The position numbers and the translations under genes are program-made. The notes under the pieces are model-generated. The model was given only the letters and a program-made list of their open reading frames with translations. It searched no databases and was not told the origin of the DNA. 64,000 nt of DNA, taken from assembly GCA_037176725.1 (NCBI GenBank), contig JAZBRS010000035.1, forward strand, positions 48,866,001 through 48,930,000, given 5' to 3'. Source of the stretch: Posidonia oceanica. Taxonomy: Eukaryota > Streptophyta > Magnoliopsida > Alismatales > Posidoniaceae. Below, piece after piece: positions 41,137 through 51,920 of this stretch (position 1 is its first letter; every line of letters starts with the position of its first letter).

Positions 41137-43706
41137 ATGGACGCTGACTCGGAACCGGCGATAGCTGCAAGATAGAGAGAGACTGGAAAGGGAGTAGAAG
41201 CATCATGGATAAGCTCAGAAGGATCTACCACAGATGTGAGAGACCCAGAAGGAAACAAGGAGTGAATTCCTGAGGTCCCTGCGCCTCCTGAATGGGAGTG
41301 CTCCGGTAGGGGTCGGTGGACAACATTAGCTGGGGCGGATGCGGATGCAGGTGTATGAGATGGTGCAGAAGTGGATGCCTCGTGCGTGTCGATCACAATC
41401 GTTCCCGATTCGATCAAGTCCTGGATAGCATTCCGGAGAGTGAAACAACTATCAGTCGAATGCCCGACGCTTCGATGAAAGTCGCAGAAAAGATTCGCCT
41501 TAAACCAATGCGGTAGTGGGTTTGGTGGCGAGCGAACCTCCGGAAATCGCAGGAGCGACGCAACCTTCGGGAGGACGGCAGTGAGCGGTTCCACCAGTGG
41601 GGCGAACTTCCGCTTCTCCATGGGTGGCCGTCTCAGCCTCTGGAATTGTCCTTGCTGAACCGGTGCGGCAGGATAGACCGGTCGAGCGGTGGTAGTGATT
41701 TGTGGTGTAGGGTGTGCCCTAGGTGCAGGTGCGTAATAGATCTGAGGAGGGGCAGGCCGGGACGCCAGACGGACGGGCGCAGCAGGGGAGTCGACATATG
41801 CGACAACAGGCTTCGGCGGATCCTTCCTTTTGGGGCGATTGTTGTTGATGGCGCTGCTGCTACTACCGTCGTTGCTGGCGGGGGCCTGCCTGGCTAGCAC
41901 AGAGAGTGCGGGGAAGTTGCCACTCCGCAACGAACTCTCTACGCGAGTGCCAGCTCGGATCAAAGCAGTGAAGGTTGTGACGGGTTGGATGCTAAGCAAA
42001 GCTCCGGTGGACGACTGTGCCCCTTTTATGATGATCTCGATAGACTCCTCGTCGGAGGGCCTATCTCGAACTTGCGAGGCAAGGGCACGCCAGCGGCCGA
42101 CGTACTCCCCGAACGGCTCGCCCGGATTCTGCTTGGTTGCGATCAAGTCCGCGCGCTTTGGGACCAGATCGAGGTTGAAGGAGTATTGTTCCAAGAACGC
42201 CTGGCTTAGGTCGTTCCAAGTCTTGATCGTAGCCATGTCAAGCGAGGTAAACCACTTGAGGGCCGGACCAGACAAACTCTTTTGGAACAGGCGGATCAGC
42301 AACCTCTCGTCCGCCTGGAGTTGGGCGAGATCACCGCAGTACGCCTTCAGATGGGCTATGGGGCAGCCCCTACCATCATACTTCTCAAAGTCCGGTATTT
42401 TGAACTTTGGGGGGAGTACAGCCTCTGGGAAACAGCAGAGGTCTCGAAACTGGTAGGTCTGGTGGTCCGTGCCCTGCACTAGACGCAGTGCCTTCTCCAG
42501 AACATCCATCCTGTTGTTGATGGGGTCTGGAATAGCTGCTACAGGAGATGGGGCAGCGGGGGCAGGGACCACGTATGCCGATTGGGTCGCACCGAGGTGC
42601 TTCTCCGGATCCACCATCACGTCGCCTGGTGACGCAAGGTGATGGCCGGCATACCCGTGCTGTGGTGGAGTGCAAGGAGGGATGCATGTGGGAGTCTGAG
42701 CCTGATGCAAAGGGGGAGGATAAATGGTATGCTGTGCGGTGGGTGCAGGATGCTGGAGCATCAGCGGCCGGGCCGGGGCGATGCCGGGGGACGGGCCTGC
42801 GAGATACTGTGCTCCCACCAGTCCGAACGACTGGCCACCAGGTGGCGGAGGTGCATGCTGTGTGTGGTGTGGTGCAGATGCAAGAGGCGGAATACGTGCC
42901 CCCATCGTTGGAACCATGAGCAGTTGGGACGATGGTCTAGGCGGAAGTGCAGAGTGCAATGCAAGATGTGCGAGAGCAGGCCGCACAGGAACCTCGGGAA
43001 CAACAGGAGGGGAAGGAGGGCGGACTGATAGAGCTATACCCTGCAGCCGCTGGATAGTGTCCATCAGTTGCTGGTACTGCTCTTCAGGTGTCCCGTCAGT
43101 GGGAACACTGAATTGCAGTGCCGGCGAGGAACCAGAACCAAGAGATCCGGACTGTCCGGGAGACTGGAATCCTAGGGCGAGAGTCGCCGCAGCAGAAGAG
43201 GGGTCAAAAGTGACAAAACCCTGAGAAAGTGGGGTCAGTGGTGCCTCCAGAACACATGAAGTGGCCATCAAGATGGACTCGGCGACCGGATCAGGAGGAG
43301 CGAGCGTCTGCCACTGTCCCACAGCAAACTGAGGTGCCCCAGACGACAGAGGGGAAAAGCCTGGCGTCACAGAGGGCACAGAGGGGTTAGAAACGGGAGC
43401 CGGAGGGGCCGGAGCGGGAACCACCTCCGAGGCAAGGGTGAGGGGGGTCTCGACGGTGCGCTGGGCCATTGCTGACCGAGAGCAAGTCAAAACGGGGCTG
43501 CGACGAGGGAAAAGGGGACGGGCTCTACGAGGAGCTATGCTCGCAAAGACGAGTAGCTCAGGAAAAGGATGGTCGAGTACAGGTGTCTCAGCAGAGATGT
43601 CAGCAAGGAGAGGAACCCGAGCTCCGGCTAAGGAGATCGCTGACTGAACTCTGTTAAAGACACAACAGGAAACTAGGGTTAGAAAAAGAAGAAATGCAAA
43701 ATGCAT
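41133..43706 (-). CDS. E3 Gag
   Basis: An intact frame of 857 codons. The Pro/Ala-rich N-terminal half is followed by the retrotransposon Gag core (about residues 430-600: FEKYDGRG, GPALKWFTSLD, AFLEQYSFNLD, FGEYVGRWRALA). A basic linker comes next, and a zinc-knuckle-like CDFHRSVGHSTDSC at about 739-752, with C-X2-H-X4-H-X4-C spacing as in E1. Gag forms the virus-like particle and binds genomic RNA. The first ATG gives a hydrophobic, signal-like start (MHFAFLLFLTLVSCC) that is unusual for Gag. The ATG at 43467-43469 (MAQRTVETP), in the good plant context AGCAATGGC, is the more likely start and gives 778 residues. Confidence 0.9.
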   Translation of the reverse strand: MHFAFLLFLTLVSCCVFNRVQSAISLAGARVPLLADISAETPVLDHPFPELLVFASIAPRRARPLFPRRSPVLTCSRSAMAQRTVETPLTLASEVVPAPAPPAPVSNPSVPSVTPGFSPLSSGAPQFAVGQWQTLAPPDPVAESILMATSCVLEAPLTPLSQGFVTFDPSSAAATLALGFQSPGQSGSLGSGSSPALQFSVPTDGTPEEQYQQLMDTIQRLQGIALSVRPPSPPVVPEVPVRPALAHLALHSALPPRPSSQLLMVPTMGARIPPLASAPHHTQHAPPPPGGQSFGLVGAQYLAGPSPGIAPARPLMLQHPAPTAQHTIYPPPLHQAQTPTCIPPCTPPQHGYAGHHLASPGDVMVDPEKHLGATQSAYVVPAPAAPSPVAAIPDPINNRMDVLEKALRLVQGTDHQTYQFRDLCCFPEAVLPPKFKIPDFEKYDGRGCPIAHLKAYCGDLAQLQADERLLIRLFQKSLSGPALKWFTSLDMATIKTWNDLSQAFLEQYSFNLDLVPKRADLIATKQNPGEPFGEYVGRWRALASQVRDRPSDEESIEIIIKGAQSSTGALLSIQPVTTFTALIRAGTRVESSLRSGNFPALSVLARQAPASNDGSSSSAINNNRPKRKDPPKPVVAYVDSPAAPVRLASRPAPPQIYYAPAPRAHPTPQITTTARPVYPAAPVQQGQFQRLRRPPMEKRKFAPLVEPLTAVLPKVASLLRFPEVRSPPNPLPHWFKANLFCDFHRSVGHSTDSCFTLRNAIQDLIESGTIVIDTHEASTSAPSHTPASASAPANVVHRPLPEHSHSGGAGTSGIHSLFPSGSLTSVVDPSELIHDASTPFPVSLYLAAIAGSESASI

Positions 43707-44782
43707 TAAGTTATGGCATGGATGACATGTATGCTTTCTAGCATGCTCTCTCTCACCAATCTAGTGTTTCCTAATAGGTAGTCTACTCCGGATATCCACA
43801 AGTGTACGGGTCACCGACTCAAGTCAGAAAAGTAGGCTCCCTGTCTAACTCCCGGCCCAAAGCTCAGGTAATGACAGGGTGGTGCGTTGGTGGCCTCTAC
43901 CCCGCCAAAGCGTAGGTGGTACCTTCCACTAACACCGACACGACCCCGGACAAGGGGGGACAGACCGACTGACTCACACCATGCCAAAGTATCGGGGTGA
44001 GAAGCCGGAACCGTCCTTCGCAGACTAGTAGGTGGACTCAGAGGAGAAGAATGCATGCCCTATATGATGCTTATGCAAATGATTAAAGTCTTTTATCTTG
44101 CACATTTTATTAACCAAAAGGGAGTGAAGGATTGTTCAAAGTCTCTAGTTGCTCCTAGAAGTTCTTTTACTTGCATTTTTTAGTTAACCATGGGGAGAGC
44201 AAACAAGTTTCTACTATCCTAAGCATGGCATGTGCGAAAGGGAAGAAAACCAGTCAAGCATGGCAAGCAAACAATCATACAACACAACAAAAGGCATGTG
44301 CATGGAATGTGTAAGTGTTTGTGAGCATAATGGTGAAGAAAAGCATTCATCAAGTCAAAAGGCATGTATGCAAGGCATGTGCGTGCGTAGTGACATAGCA
44401 TGTGTGTAAAAGAAGCATTCAACATTCAAAAAGCATGTATTATTGCCAAACAAGTATGTAGACATGTGTTATGCGGGAAATAAAGCAATAAAAGTAAGTA
44501 AGGCAAGGAAAGTAAAGACAAGTAAGCTGTAAAGCGAATAAGAGCAGAAGCAAGGAAAAAGACAAGCAAACAAGCAAGTTAGACAAAGCAGAGCAAGACG
44601 GAGCAAAAACCAAGGCGAAAGCAGCCGAAAGGGGTGCAAAACCCAAGCAAAGTAACCACGAGGCGACTTGCTAGGTGTTTGCATAGGAAAACGAGCAAAA
44701 CAGACAAAGGAAACACAAAGGCAAACAAAAGGAAGCAAATCCCAAACGAGCGAAAGCGAAAGCGAAAGCCGGAGTCTAGTAT
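43707..44782 (-). other. E3 5' leader
   Basis: About 1.08 kb of non-coding sequence lies between PBS and gag. It is rich in GCAAG/CATGC words and short AAGCA repeats. Published Ogre elements carry an extra ORF1 upstream of gag; no such ORF is present here, and the extra ORF of E3 lies downstream of pol instead. Confidence 0.6.
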
Positions 44783-44800
44783 TCCCCAGCGGAGTCGCCA
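44783..44800 (-). other. E3 primer-binding site
   Basis: On the minus strand, TGGCGACTCCGCTGGGGA starts one base after the 5' LTR end. It is the same type as in E2 (one difference) and as the shorter words embedded in the LTRs. Reported Ogre sites of this class pair with tRNA-Arg; not verified here. Confidence 0.9.
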
Positions 44801-44801
44801 C

Positions 44802-47800
44802 TGTAGTAATCCCAGTGTTCGGATCGTCCATGCACGTTGCCAAAGCTCGCGTGCACCGATCGAAATCAGGCTCACTATAAGCGGCTATGTCCGAGAAGGA
44901 AGACCTAACTCGAAAACATTTAAAAGAGGGAAAAAGGGAAAAAAAAAGAAGAAGATAAGACAAAATCGGAGTCGCCACCAAGTCTATTAAATCGGAAGAC
45001 GAGGAAAACCGGGGAAATGCGTGAATAATCACGCAAAACCAAGCAAAAGATGCAACGCAAGGCGATGCAGAAGAAATAATATGCAAATGAATGCAAATGA
45101 TGTGATTCGTGCTTAGGATAAGGGCAATATGGTCATTGCGGGCCAAGAGAGGGTAAGGACTCCTGTTACGCGCGGGGAAGGTGTTAGGCACCCCCGACAC
45201 GCCCGAGAATCGGTCTTTCTAGGCTTACGCTCGCATATGCAGGGAAGTGCAGACTTTGAATGCCTAAGTGCCAATGAATGCCTGTCTAAATGTTCAAAGG
45301 TGTGCTCTAAGTGATGAAAGACGATGCGAGGAAGTAAACGTGCAATCTAAGCGCTCAGCAACGCTGTCTGTGTTCCGAACCGGGCGAAACCTGACTCGTG
45401 AGAACTCCAGACAGTAAGCATCACTGTCCTATATGCAAATGCAGGTGAAAAAGCAAAACAGCGAGAAAACCATGCGATGCAATCGACATGCAAGGGAAAA
45501 CGGCGTAAAACAGTGCGAGGAACGAAACAAGTATGCAAAAAGATGCGAAAACAAGGTTGCATGCAAATGATGCAAGGAACGGAACAAGAACGCAAAGCAG
45601 TGCAGGAAAATGAAAGAAGGGCGCAAAACCGGGCAAGAAAAACAAGGGCACGCAAGACGAGGCGAGAAAACGAAAGGGCACGCAAAACGGTGCAAGAAAA
45701 CAAGACTGCACGCAAAACGAGGCGAGAAAACTAAAGGGCACGCAAAACGGTGCAAGAAAACAAGACTGCACGCAAAACGAGGCGAGAAAACTAAAGGGCA
45801 CGCAAAACGGAGCGAGGAAACTTGAAAGCACGCAAAACGGAGCGAGGAAACAAGACTACACGCAAAACGAGGCGAGAAAGCTAAAGGACACGTAAAACGG
45901 TGCAAGACAAAGAAGCAGCACGCAAAACGGGGCGAGAAAACTTGAAAGCACGCAAAACGAGGCAAGACAAAGAAGCGGCACGCAAAACGGAGCGAGGAAA
46001 CTAGACTACACGCAAAACGAGGCGAGAAAACTAAAGGGCACGCAAAACGGTGCAAGACGAAGAAGCGGCACGCAAAACGGTGCGAGAAAACAAGACTGCA
46101 CGCAAAACGAGGCGAGAAAACTAAAGGCACGCAAAACGATGCAAATGGCATACAAATGAATGCAGTGCAGGGGTTCAGGAGGGCATACCTGGAGACCCGG
46201 GAGTCCGATCGGAGATCTGCTTGGTCCATGCTGAAGAGCGTTTCGCTGCGGTCGCCTGGACAGCTTACTTGAGGAGATCCAGCGGTCGGATTGGAAGATA
46301 TCGTGGCTTCGGAGCGGAAGGGTCAGAACAGGAGAGAAGAACAGATCTAAGTGTTCAGGAGGTCCTAGGGGTGTGCTGAAGGTCCTCCCAAGTGAAGGGG
46401 AGTTAAAAGTGCCTAGTGTGTGCAAGGGGGAGCTTAAATGCAAGATTAAATGGATGCAGAATGCATGCAAAGCAAGAAAAGACAAAGAAAAGCAATTTGG
46501 AAAGAACAGGGATCCAAAAGCATTTTTGAAGAAAGAAAGGGGCTAAAATGCAAAGTTTCCAGAAAAGCAGGGGTTCTGGGGAGTCCGGGAATGCAAGTGG
46601 AGGGCCTACATGCAATTTTTGCAAGCATAGAAGTTAAAAATGCAATTTGGGGGCAAAACAGTCTTTTCACATGGTTTTTTGAAAGATGCAAGGCTCTATT
46701 TGTGATTTTTAAATCATGCAGGGGTCAGATATGCAATTTTATATGAAAAACATGCTCTGGAATCATGATCTGGGGACTGATATGCAATATTTGAAAAAAC
46801 AGGGGTTGAAAATGCAATGCAATAAGCTAATATACATGCAAAAGGGTTACTGTCCATTTAAAATGGACCTAAGTGCAAAAATGAGAAAGCAGAGGGACAA
46901 AAATGCAATGCATCAACCAAAAATTAAAATCAGAACCTAAGTTTTACAGTGCATTGGGTCTAAATGCAAAAATAGAAACATGCAGGGACCTAGAATGCAA
47001 TTTGATATGGTAAAATACATGCAATTAAATAGACTGATTTAAAACAGGACCTAAGTGCAATAATGGAAAGCAGAGGGACTAAAGCATAAAATGTTATAAC
47101 TGAAACGCACAGTAAAAGGACTGAAAAGCAAATACTGAAAAAAGGAAATAAAAACAGCAATTTGGCATAGTATTTAATTAAAAACTAAGTAAAATAAATG
47201 ACAGAAGGACTAAAATGCAAAAATTAAAGAACTTAAGCTAAACATGCAATATTTACATCTAAACTATACTAAAGAGAAAAATAAATGAACAGTGGTTGGT
47301 CGACGGCGACGAGCACTGTAGCAGAACGCCGGCAGTGCTCGTGACCGCCGACAGGGGAGGTTGGGGAGGCGCAGACCGGCGGAGCTTGGTGCCGGCGATC
47401 GTCCGGAGCTCTGGGAACTGTCCGGGGTTCGCTCTGCTGGCTGGAACGTCGTGGAGGTCAGGGGACCGGCGCCGGAGAAGAAAGGAAGACCGGCAAGCTG
47501 CAGGAGCGTCTGGAATGCTCGGATCTGGCCTCCGACCGGCGGGAAAGCAACAGGGGGAGGAGAGAGAGCTAGGGGAAGGAGGATTTACCTGTGGCTGTGT
47601 CCGGAGCGTCCTCCCGACCTCGGCAGTGCCGGAAACGGCCGGCGGACGTCGTCTGGTCGCTGCGGACGTCCTCGGTGGCTCGCGACGGCTGGAGCTGCCT
47701 CAGAGCATCCTTCTGGTGCTTCCCAGATGTTCAGGCGGAGCTTCTGCGGCTCGAGCGGGAGAATGCAGTTTGTGGCTCGACTGTGAGCTGCCGGAGGTGG

Positions 47801-50250
47801 GTGGGGCGGCGTGTTGCTCTCAGGATCGAGCGGGGGCTTCGGGGAGGTAGCTGGAGGTTCGGTGATGGTGTTTGGAGGGTTAGGTTAGGTCTGTGGAGGT
47901 TGTGAGTGAAGCCTACTGGTGGAATGAAATCTGGGCAGAACTGGAACAAAGTGTTTGTAGTGGGGCGTTTCGTCTGTGGCTGGGGAGAAGGCTGAAGGTC
48001 GGGTGGCTCTGGAAGGTGGAGTCTTGGCGAGCGTCTGGGCGAAGTTTGGGAGGATGTGGTGGACTGTGGTGTGGGGAATTTCAGAAAGGATTCGAGATGG
48101 GTTCTGGTCGGATTTCAGGTGGGTTTAGGCGAAATGCCGGGCTGTTTCTCGGTGGGAAGGAGGGGAAGAGTTGCAGGAGTCTTGGGTGAGATTGGGGGGT
48201 GAATTCCGGGTTGTTCTGGAGGAGTTTTGGGTGTTGGTTTGCTGCGGAAAGAAGGGGCCGAAGTCCTGCGTTTTTTGGTGGATTTCTGGGGAAGAAGGGA
48301 GTCTCTCGCTCGCTGGGGATTCCCTCGAATCGGGTCCTCTCTTCCGGGATGTTCTCTCTATTCTTCTCCTCTCCTTTCCCTCCTGAAATTCACTCTGATC
48401 TCCCCTCCTTTCGCTATCAAATCTGATGACTTCTCTTCTTGGTTTTGCAGGCCTGCGGCAATTGAATGCCAAGGAGGGGTGATGGCAGGAGCACGGACGA
48501 AGTTCGGCGCGTGCCCGTCCGGCTCGAGCAGGAGGTGGCAGGCCGCTGCAGTGCTGCAGGCCAGCGGACCCTGTAGCAGCCGGCACGCGGGAGGGGGAAG
48601 GAGGGAGAAGGTGCTGTAGCTGCGGGCCGGGCTGAAGATTTTGAAAAAAAAGGAAAAAAAAGGAAAACGGGCTGATGAGCCCAGTAAGGAAGAAAGGAGA
48701 AGATAAAAAGGAAGAAAGAAAGAAAGATGGAGAGAGGGAGGGAAATAAAATAGAAAAAAAATAAGATAAAAATAAATAAAAATATTAGATGACTTGGGTT
48801 GTAGGTTAGATGTTTAATTGGATTTTTTAATGACTGTTTTTAGGTTAATTAGTGTGTTTTAGGCTTGATTAGGGTTTTAGGGTTTTATTTTATTTTTAAT
48901 TTGTTTTCCACTTGATTAGGTGTTGGCTAAATCTTTTTAAATTGTTTTTTAAAATTGTGTTTTCTTGTTAAGTATTTTAGGATGTTAATTAGGATTTTTA
49001 GGATTTATTTTTATATTAATTAGAGTGGGTTTTGGGCTTTTTAGTTCTAGTCTTTTATGTTTTTCTTCCTTAAGTCTTTTGAACTATGTTTTTGATTTTT
49101 ATTTGTTAATTCTTCTTGATGTTTTTTAGTTGGATTTTTCTGGTTTGATTAAGTGTTTTAAGTCTTTTAACTGTATTTTCTTTTTCCTTTTTTAATTAAG
49201 TTCTTATGCTGTTTCTTTCTTATGTTTATTAGGTTAAGTCTTTTACCTCCTTTAATTACTTGTTTTAGTGTTTGATTTTTAATTCTTCTTTTTAGGGTTT
49301 GTTTTTTAATTCTTCTGATGGGGTTTTTTTACTTTTGGTGGGTTTTGATTTTATTTTAGTTTTTTTCTTGATTTTTCAGTGTTTTCTTTTGATTTGTTTT
49401 GCATTTTTTAGTTTGCATGCTTGATTTTCTTTTTAGCTTGATTTAGTTAAGTTTGAGTTTTTAATCATTTGTTTAATGTTTTTTAGTTGCTTTTCTTGAA
49501 ATTCTGATTTGTTTCTTTTATGTTTTGGGGTTTTACAGATTTTTGAGGATTTTTATGATTTTTTGCAAAAGAGAGAAGAAGGAAAAGGAGAAGAAGAAGA
49601 AAAGGGAAAAAAGGAAAATAAAAGGGGAAGGAGATAGGTTTGATGGAAAAGATTTTTAAAATTCAGGGAAAATGTTAAAAATAAGATAAAAATAAGAATA
49701 AGATAGAGAAAGGATAGGAGTACAAAGGGGGCCCACAGCCAAGCCAGACAAAGGGCAAGAAGGGGATGAAAAGAGAGACGATAATCAAGAGAGAGAGAGG
49801 AGAGAGAAAACGATAATCCCGGAGAGAGAAAACGATAATCCCAGCAAAAGGGGGTCTTAGGAGTCTCGGAAAGGGGTGAAACTTGGCGGGTGTGGGGTCT
49901 AGGGTTTCTAGTTCTGCTCCTGGAGTTTTGGTTTGGTTTTGAGGAAGTTTTGGAGGGGTTTTGAGGCGTAGAAAAAGGGTATTTTTGCCTAAGTTTCCTA
50001 GGGTTTTTGGAAGGGGTCTGGTTTGAGATTTTGCAGGCTTTTTGGTAGGCTTGTTGGGTGGATAGTGGTGGGTTTTCCTATGGATTTTGGTTAGGTTTTG
50101 AGGATGGGAAGGGGGGTAAAGGTTTAGGTCAAAACAGGCTGATTTTGAAGGGAAAGAAGGAGAGGAAGGGGTGGATTTGGGTCTAGATTCGGGTCCAGCA
50201 GCCACCGGAAGGTTCCAATCGATCCAGCCTGTCAAAATGGGGTGTCAACA
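44802..50250 (-). repeat. E3 5' LTR (5449 bp)
   Basis: This is a direct copy of 24321-29740 with sparse substitutions, and one additional unit in the tandem array at about 45618-46139. The conserved end block is at 45137-45225 and the embedded PBS-like word at 44967-44977. On the minus strand this LTR would carry the element promoter; I could not assign a TATA box with confidence. Confidence 0.95.
45618..46139 (-). repeat. 30/60-bp tandem repeat in E3 5' LTR
   Basis: This is the same array as at 25138-25626, one basic unit longer. A difference of one unit between otherwise near-identical LTRs shows that slippage or recombination has occurred since insertion, or during reverse transcription. 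Confidence 0.85.
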
Positions 50251-50255
50251 ATACC
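50251..50255 (+). repeat. Right target-site duplication of E3 (ATACC)
   Basis: Identical to 24316-24320. Confidence 0.95.
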
Positions 50256-51903
50256 CAACTACACAGAGGTATCATACCCCCTAGGTAAACTGCCACGATA
50301 CCGCCAGGTTTGGACGACACCTCAGCCCACAAAACTCAAGTCTCAGTACGTGGAGCAATCAGAGAATCATGCCCAGCTACACAGAGGTGTCATACCCCCT
50401 GGGTTCGCTGCCACGATTCCTCTAGGTCCAGACAGCACCTCGACTTGTCGACCTTAGCCTAGGACTTATGCTCAACTTCTCCAAAGGTATCATATCCCCT
50501 AGATCCACTAGCACAATCCCACAGCCTCTTGGTTACCACAAACAGAAAATTAGTGGAAAACCTTTTCTAAAATATTTATAAAACTTATGCATTTCCTTCC
50601 CAAATCTCTTTTGGAAAACATTTGAAAACTATTTTCAAAAATCACCTCAAAGGCACCACAAAACACCGTGCCAAGCGTTGCACGAAAGGCCACGACAAAA
50701 CTACTAAATTCTACACAAGGCTTTGTGACAAAAACCACGCAAAGCTCTACAACACTCTGCTCGAAACCTCAAGCCAAAACTCCACACAAAAGCCGCTCAA
50801 AACCACCAAGAAAACCCCCACTGTAACCACTGCCATAGTGGCCATGAGGGAAAACGCACCCCTGACATATGTGCCTAGTACGCGCAGCAGAACGCCTGCC
50901 TAAGATGCACCACAAGCCCAATAATTGGCCTGAGGGCTCCGGACACCTACCACCCGTCCCCAAGGGTACAAACTTGCAAGAAACTATGAAATGAGAACAA
51001 AACTTGAGAAAGCACGAGAAACCAAACTACAATACCACACATCCACCACAAGAATTGGATTCTCACGCAAACCTGAAAGTAGCCAACTGCCACGGTACAG
51101 GATCCCGACTTGGAATTCCAAGCACAAACACAACAATAATATAATAATCACAGGATTCTCACTTGGAATCTCAACACATTCACCACAACAGTATAACATT
51201 AGCAGGAATAAAAAGAAGGCGTCGATAGGCACGTACCTCCACCGACGTCGACCCCCGCACCCATTTGGTCGCTGCAACGGCGAGGAAGAGTGACAGCACG
51301 ACGGGGAGCGGCGACACGGCAGTAGCGGCACAGTGACGATGGTGGGAATGGTGGTGGCTGCAGGTCTGCGAACTCCCCCATCTCTCCCTCTATTCTCCTT
51401 CTTCCCTCACTGCAATGGATGACCATCTTCCTTCCTCCTCTGTTTCTTCACAGCAATGGCAACGACGGGGTTGGCGGCGAGCAACAGCGGCGGACGGAGA
51501 GCACAACGGCCTCTCCCCCCCCCCGCACACCCTCTTCTCAGTTCTCTCTCTCTACTTCTTCTTCCCCACCTCTGGATCCTCCTCCCCTCTTCCCTCCATG
51601 GCAGCGGCGACGGCAGCGGGAGATCGGTGGCATGGACGGTGACCTCCTCTTCCTTCCTTACCTGCGTCGCCGTCTTCTTCTTCCTCTCTTCTCTTCTCTC
51701 TTTTTTTCTCTATTTTGCAGGTGCGAGCTCACGAAGGAAGATGAAAATCTCGGATCCCAAAGGCCATCAAATTCAGTTAAATGAAAAGTCAATTCTAGGT
51801 CAAAACTATTGAATTTCCACGTCCAGATTCTATGCCAGGAAAATGTGCCTCCAATACGCACCTCCAATATGCGTCTAACCCATTGCGGACCATGGGTGTT
51901 ACA
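50256..51903 (-). repeat. E4 3' LTR, piece on the right of E3
   Basis: This is the start (minus orientation) and major part of the E4 3' LTR; its right edge reads GGGTGTTACA on the plus strand. The segment 51261-51903 is homologous to 56280-56922 (the 5' LTR fragment), including a pyrimidine-rich stretch and the words AGGTGCGAGCTC and CCATGGGTGTTACA. Open frames in it are composition-driven. Confidence 0.78.
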
Positions 51904-51920
51904 TCCTACCCCCCTTAAAG
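51904..51920 (-). other. E4 polypurine tract
   Basis: The minus strand reads CTTTAAGGGGGGTAGGA directly before TGTAACACCC. It is a typical chromovirus PPT, so the LTR to its left is the 3' LTR of a minus-oriented element. Confidence 0.75.

Larger units (their letters stand above)
24321..50250 (-). mobile_element. E3: Ogre-like Tat LTR retrotransposon, 25.9 kb
   Basis: Read on the minus strand, E3 has a 5' LTR (44802-50250), a PBS (44783-44800), gag, protease, RT with two RNase H domains, integrase, a plant-mobile-domain-like ORF, repeats, a PPT (29741-29757) and a 3' LTR (24321-29740). The LTRs start TGTTGACACCCC and end TTACTACA, and the target duplication ATACC is perfect. The very large size, the DNGS protease, the dual RNase H and the PBS type match the Tat/Ogre lineage. 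The LTRs differ sparsely by eye, apart from one extra repeat unit of about 29 bp, so the insertion is recent. Nevertheless pol has one frameshift and three in-frame TAG codons. Confidence 0.95.

Noticed and set aside
43638..43706. Signal peptide at the start of E3 Gag
   Set aside because: The hydrophobic start arises only if the first ATG is used. The ATG at 43467-43469 has better context, and Gag is normally cytoplasmic.
44783..44800. tRNA gene fragment
   Set aside because: The match is only the 3'-terminal 18 bases complementary to a tRNA and sits exactly at the LTR border, so it is a primer-binding site.
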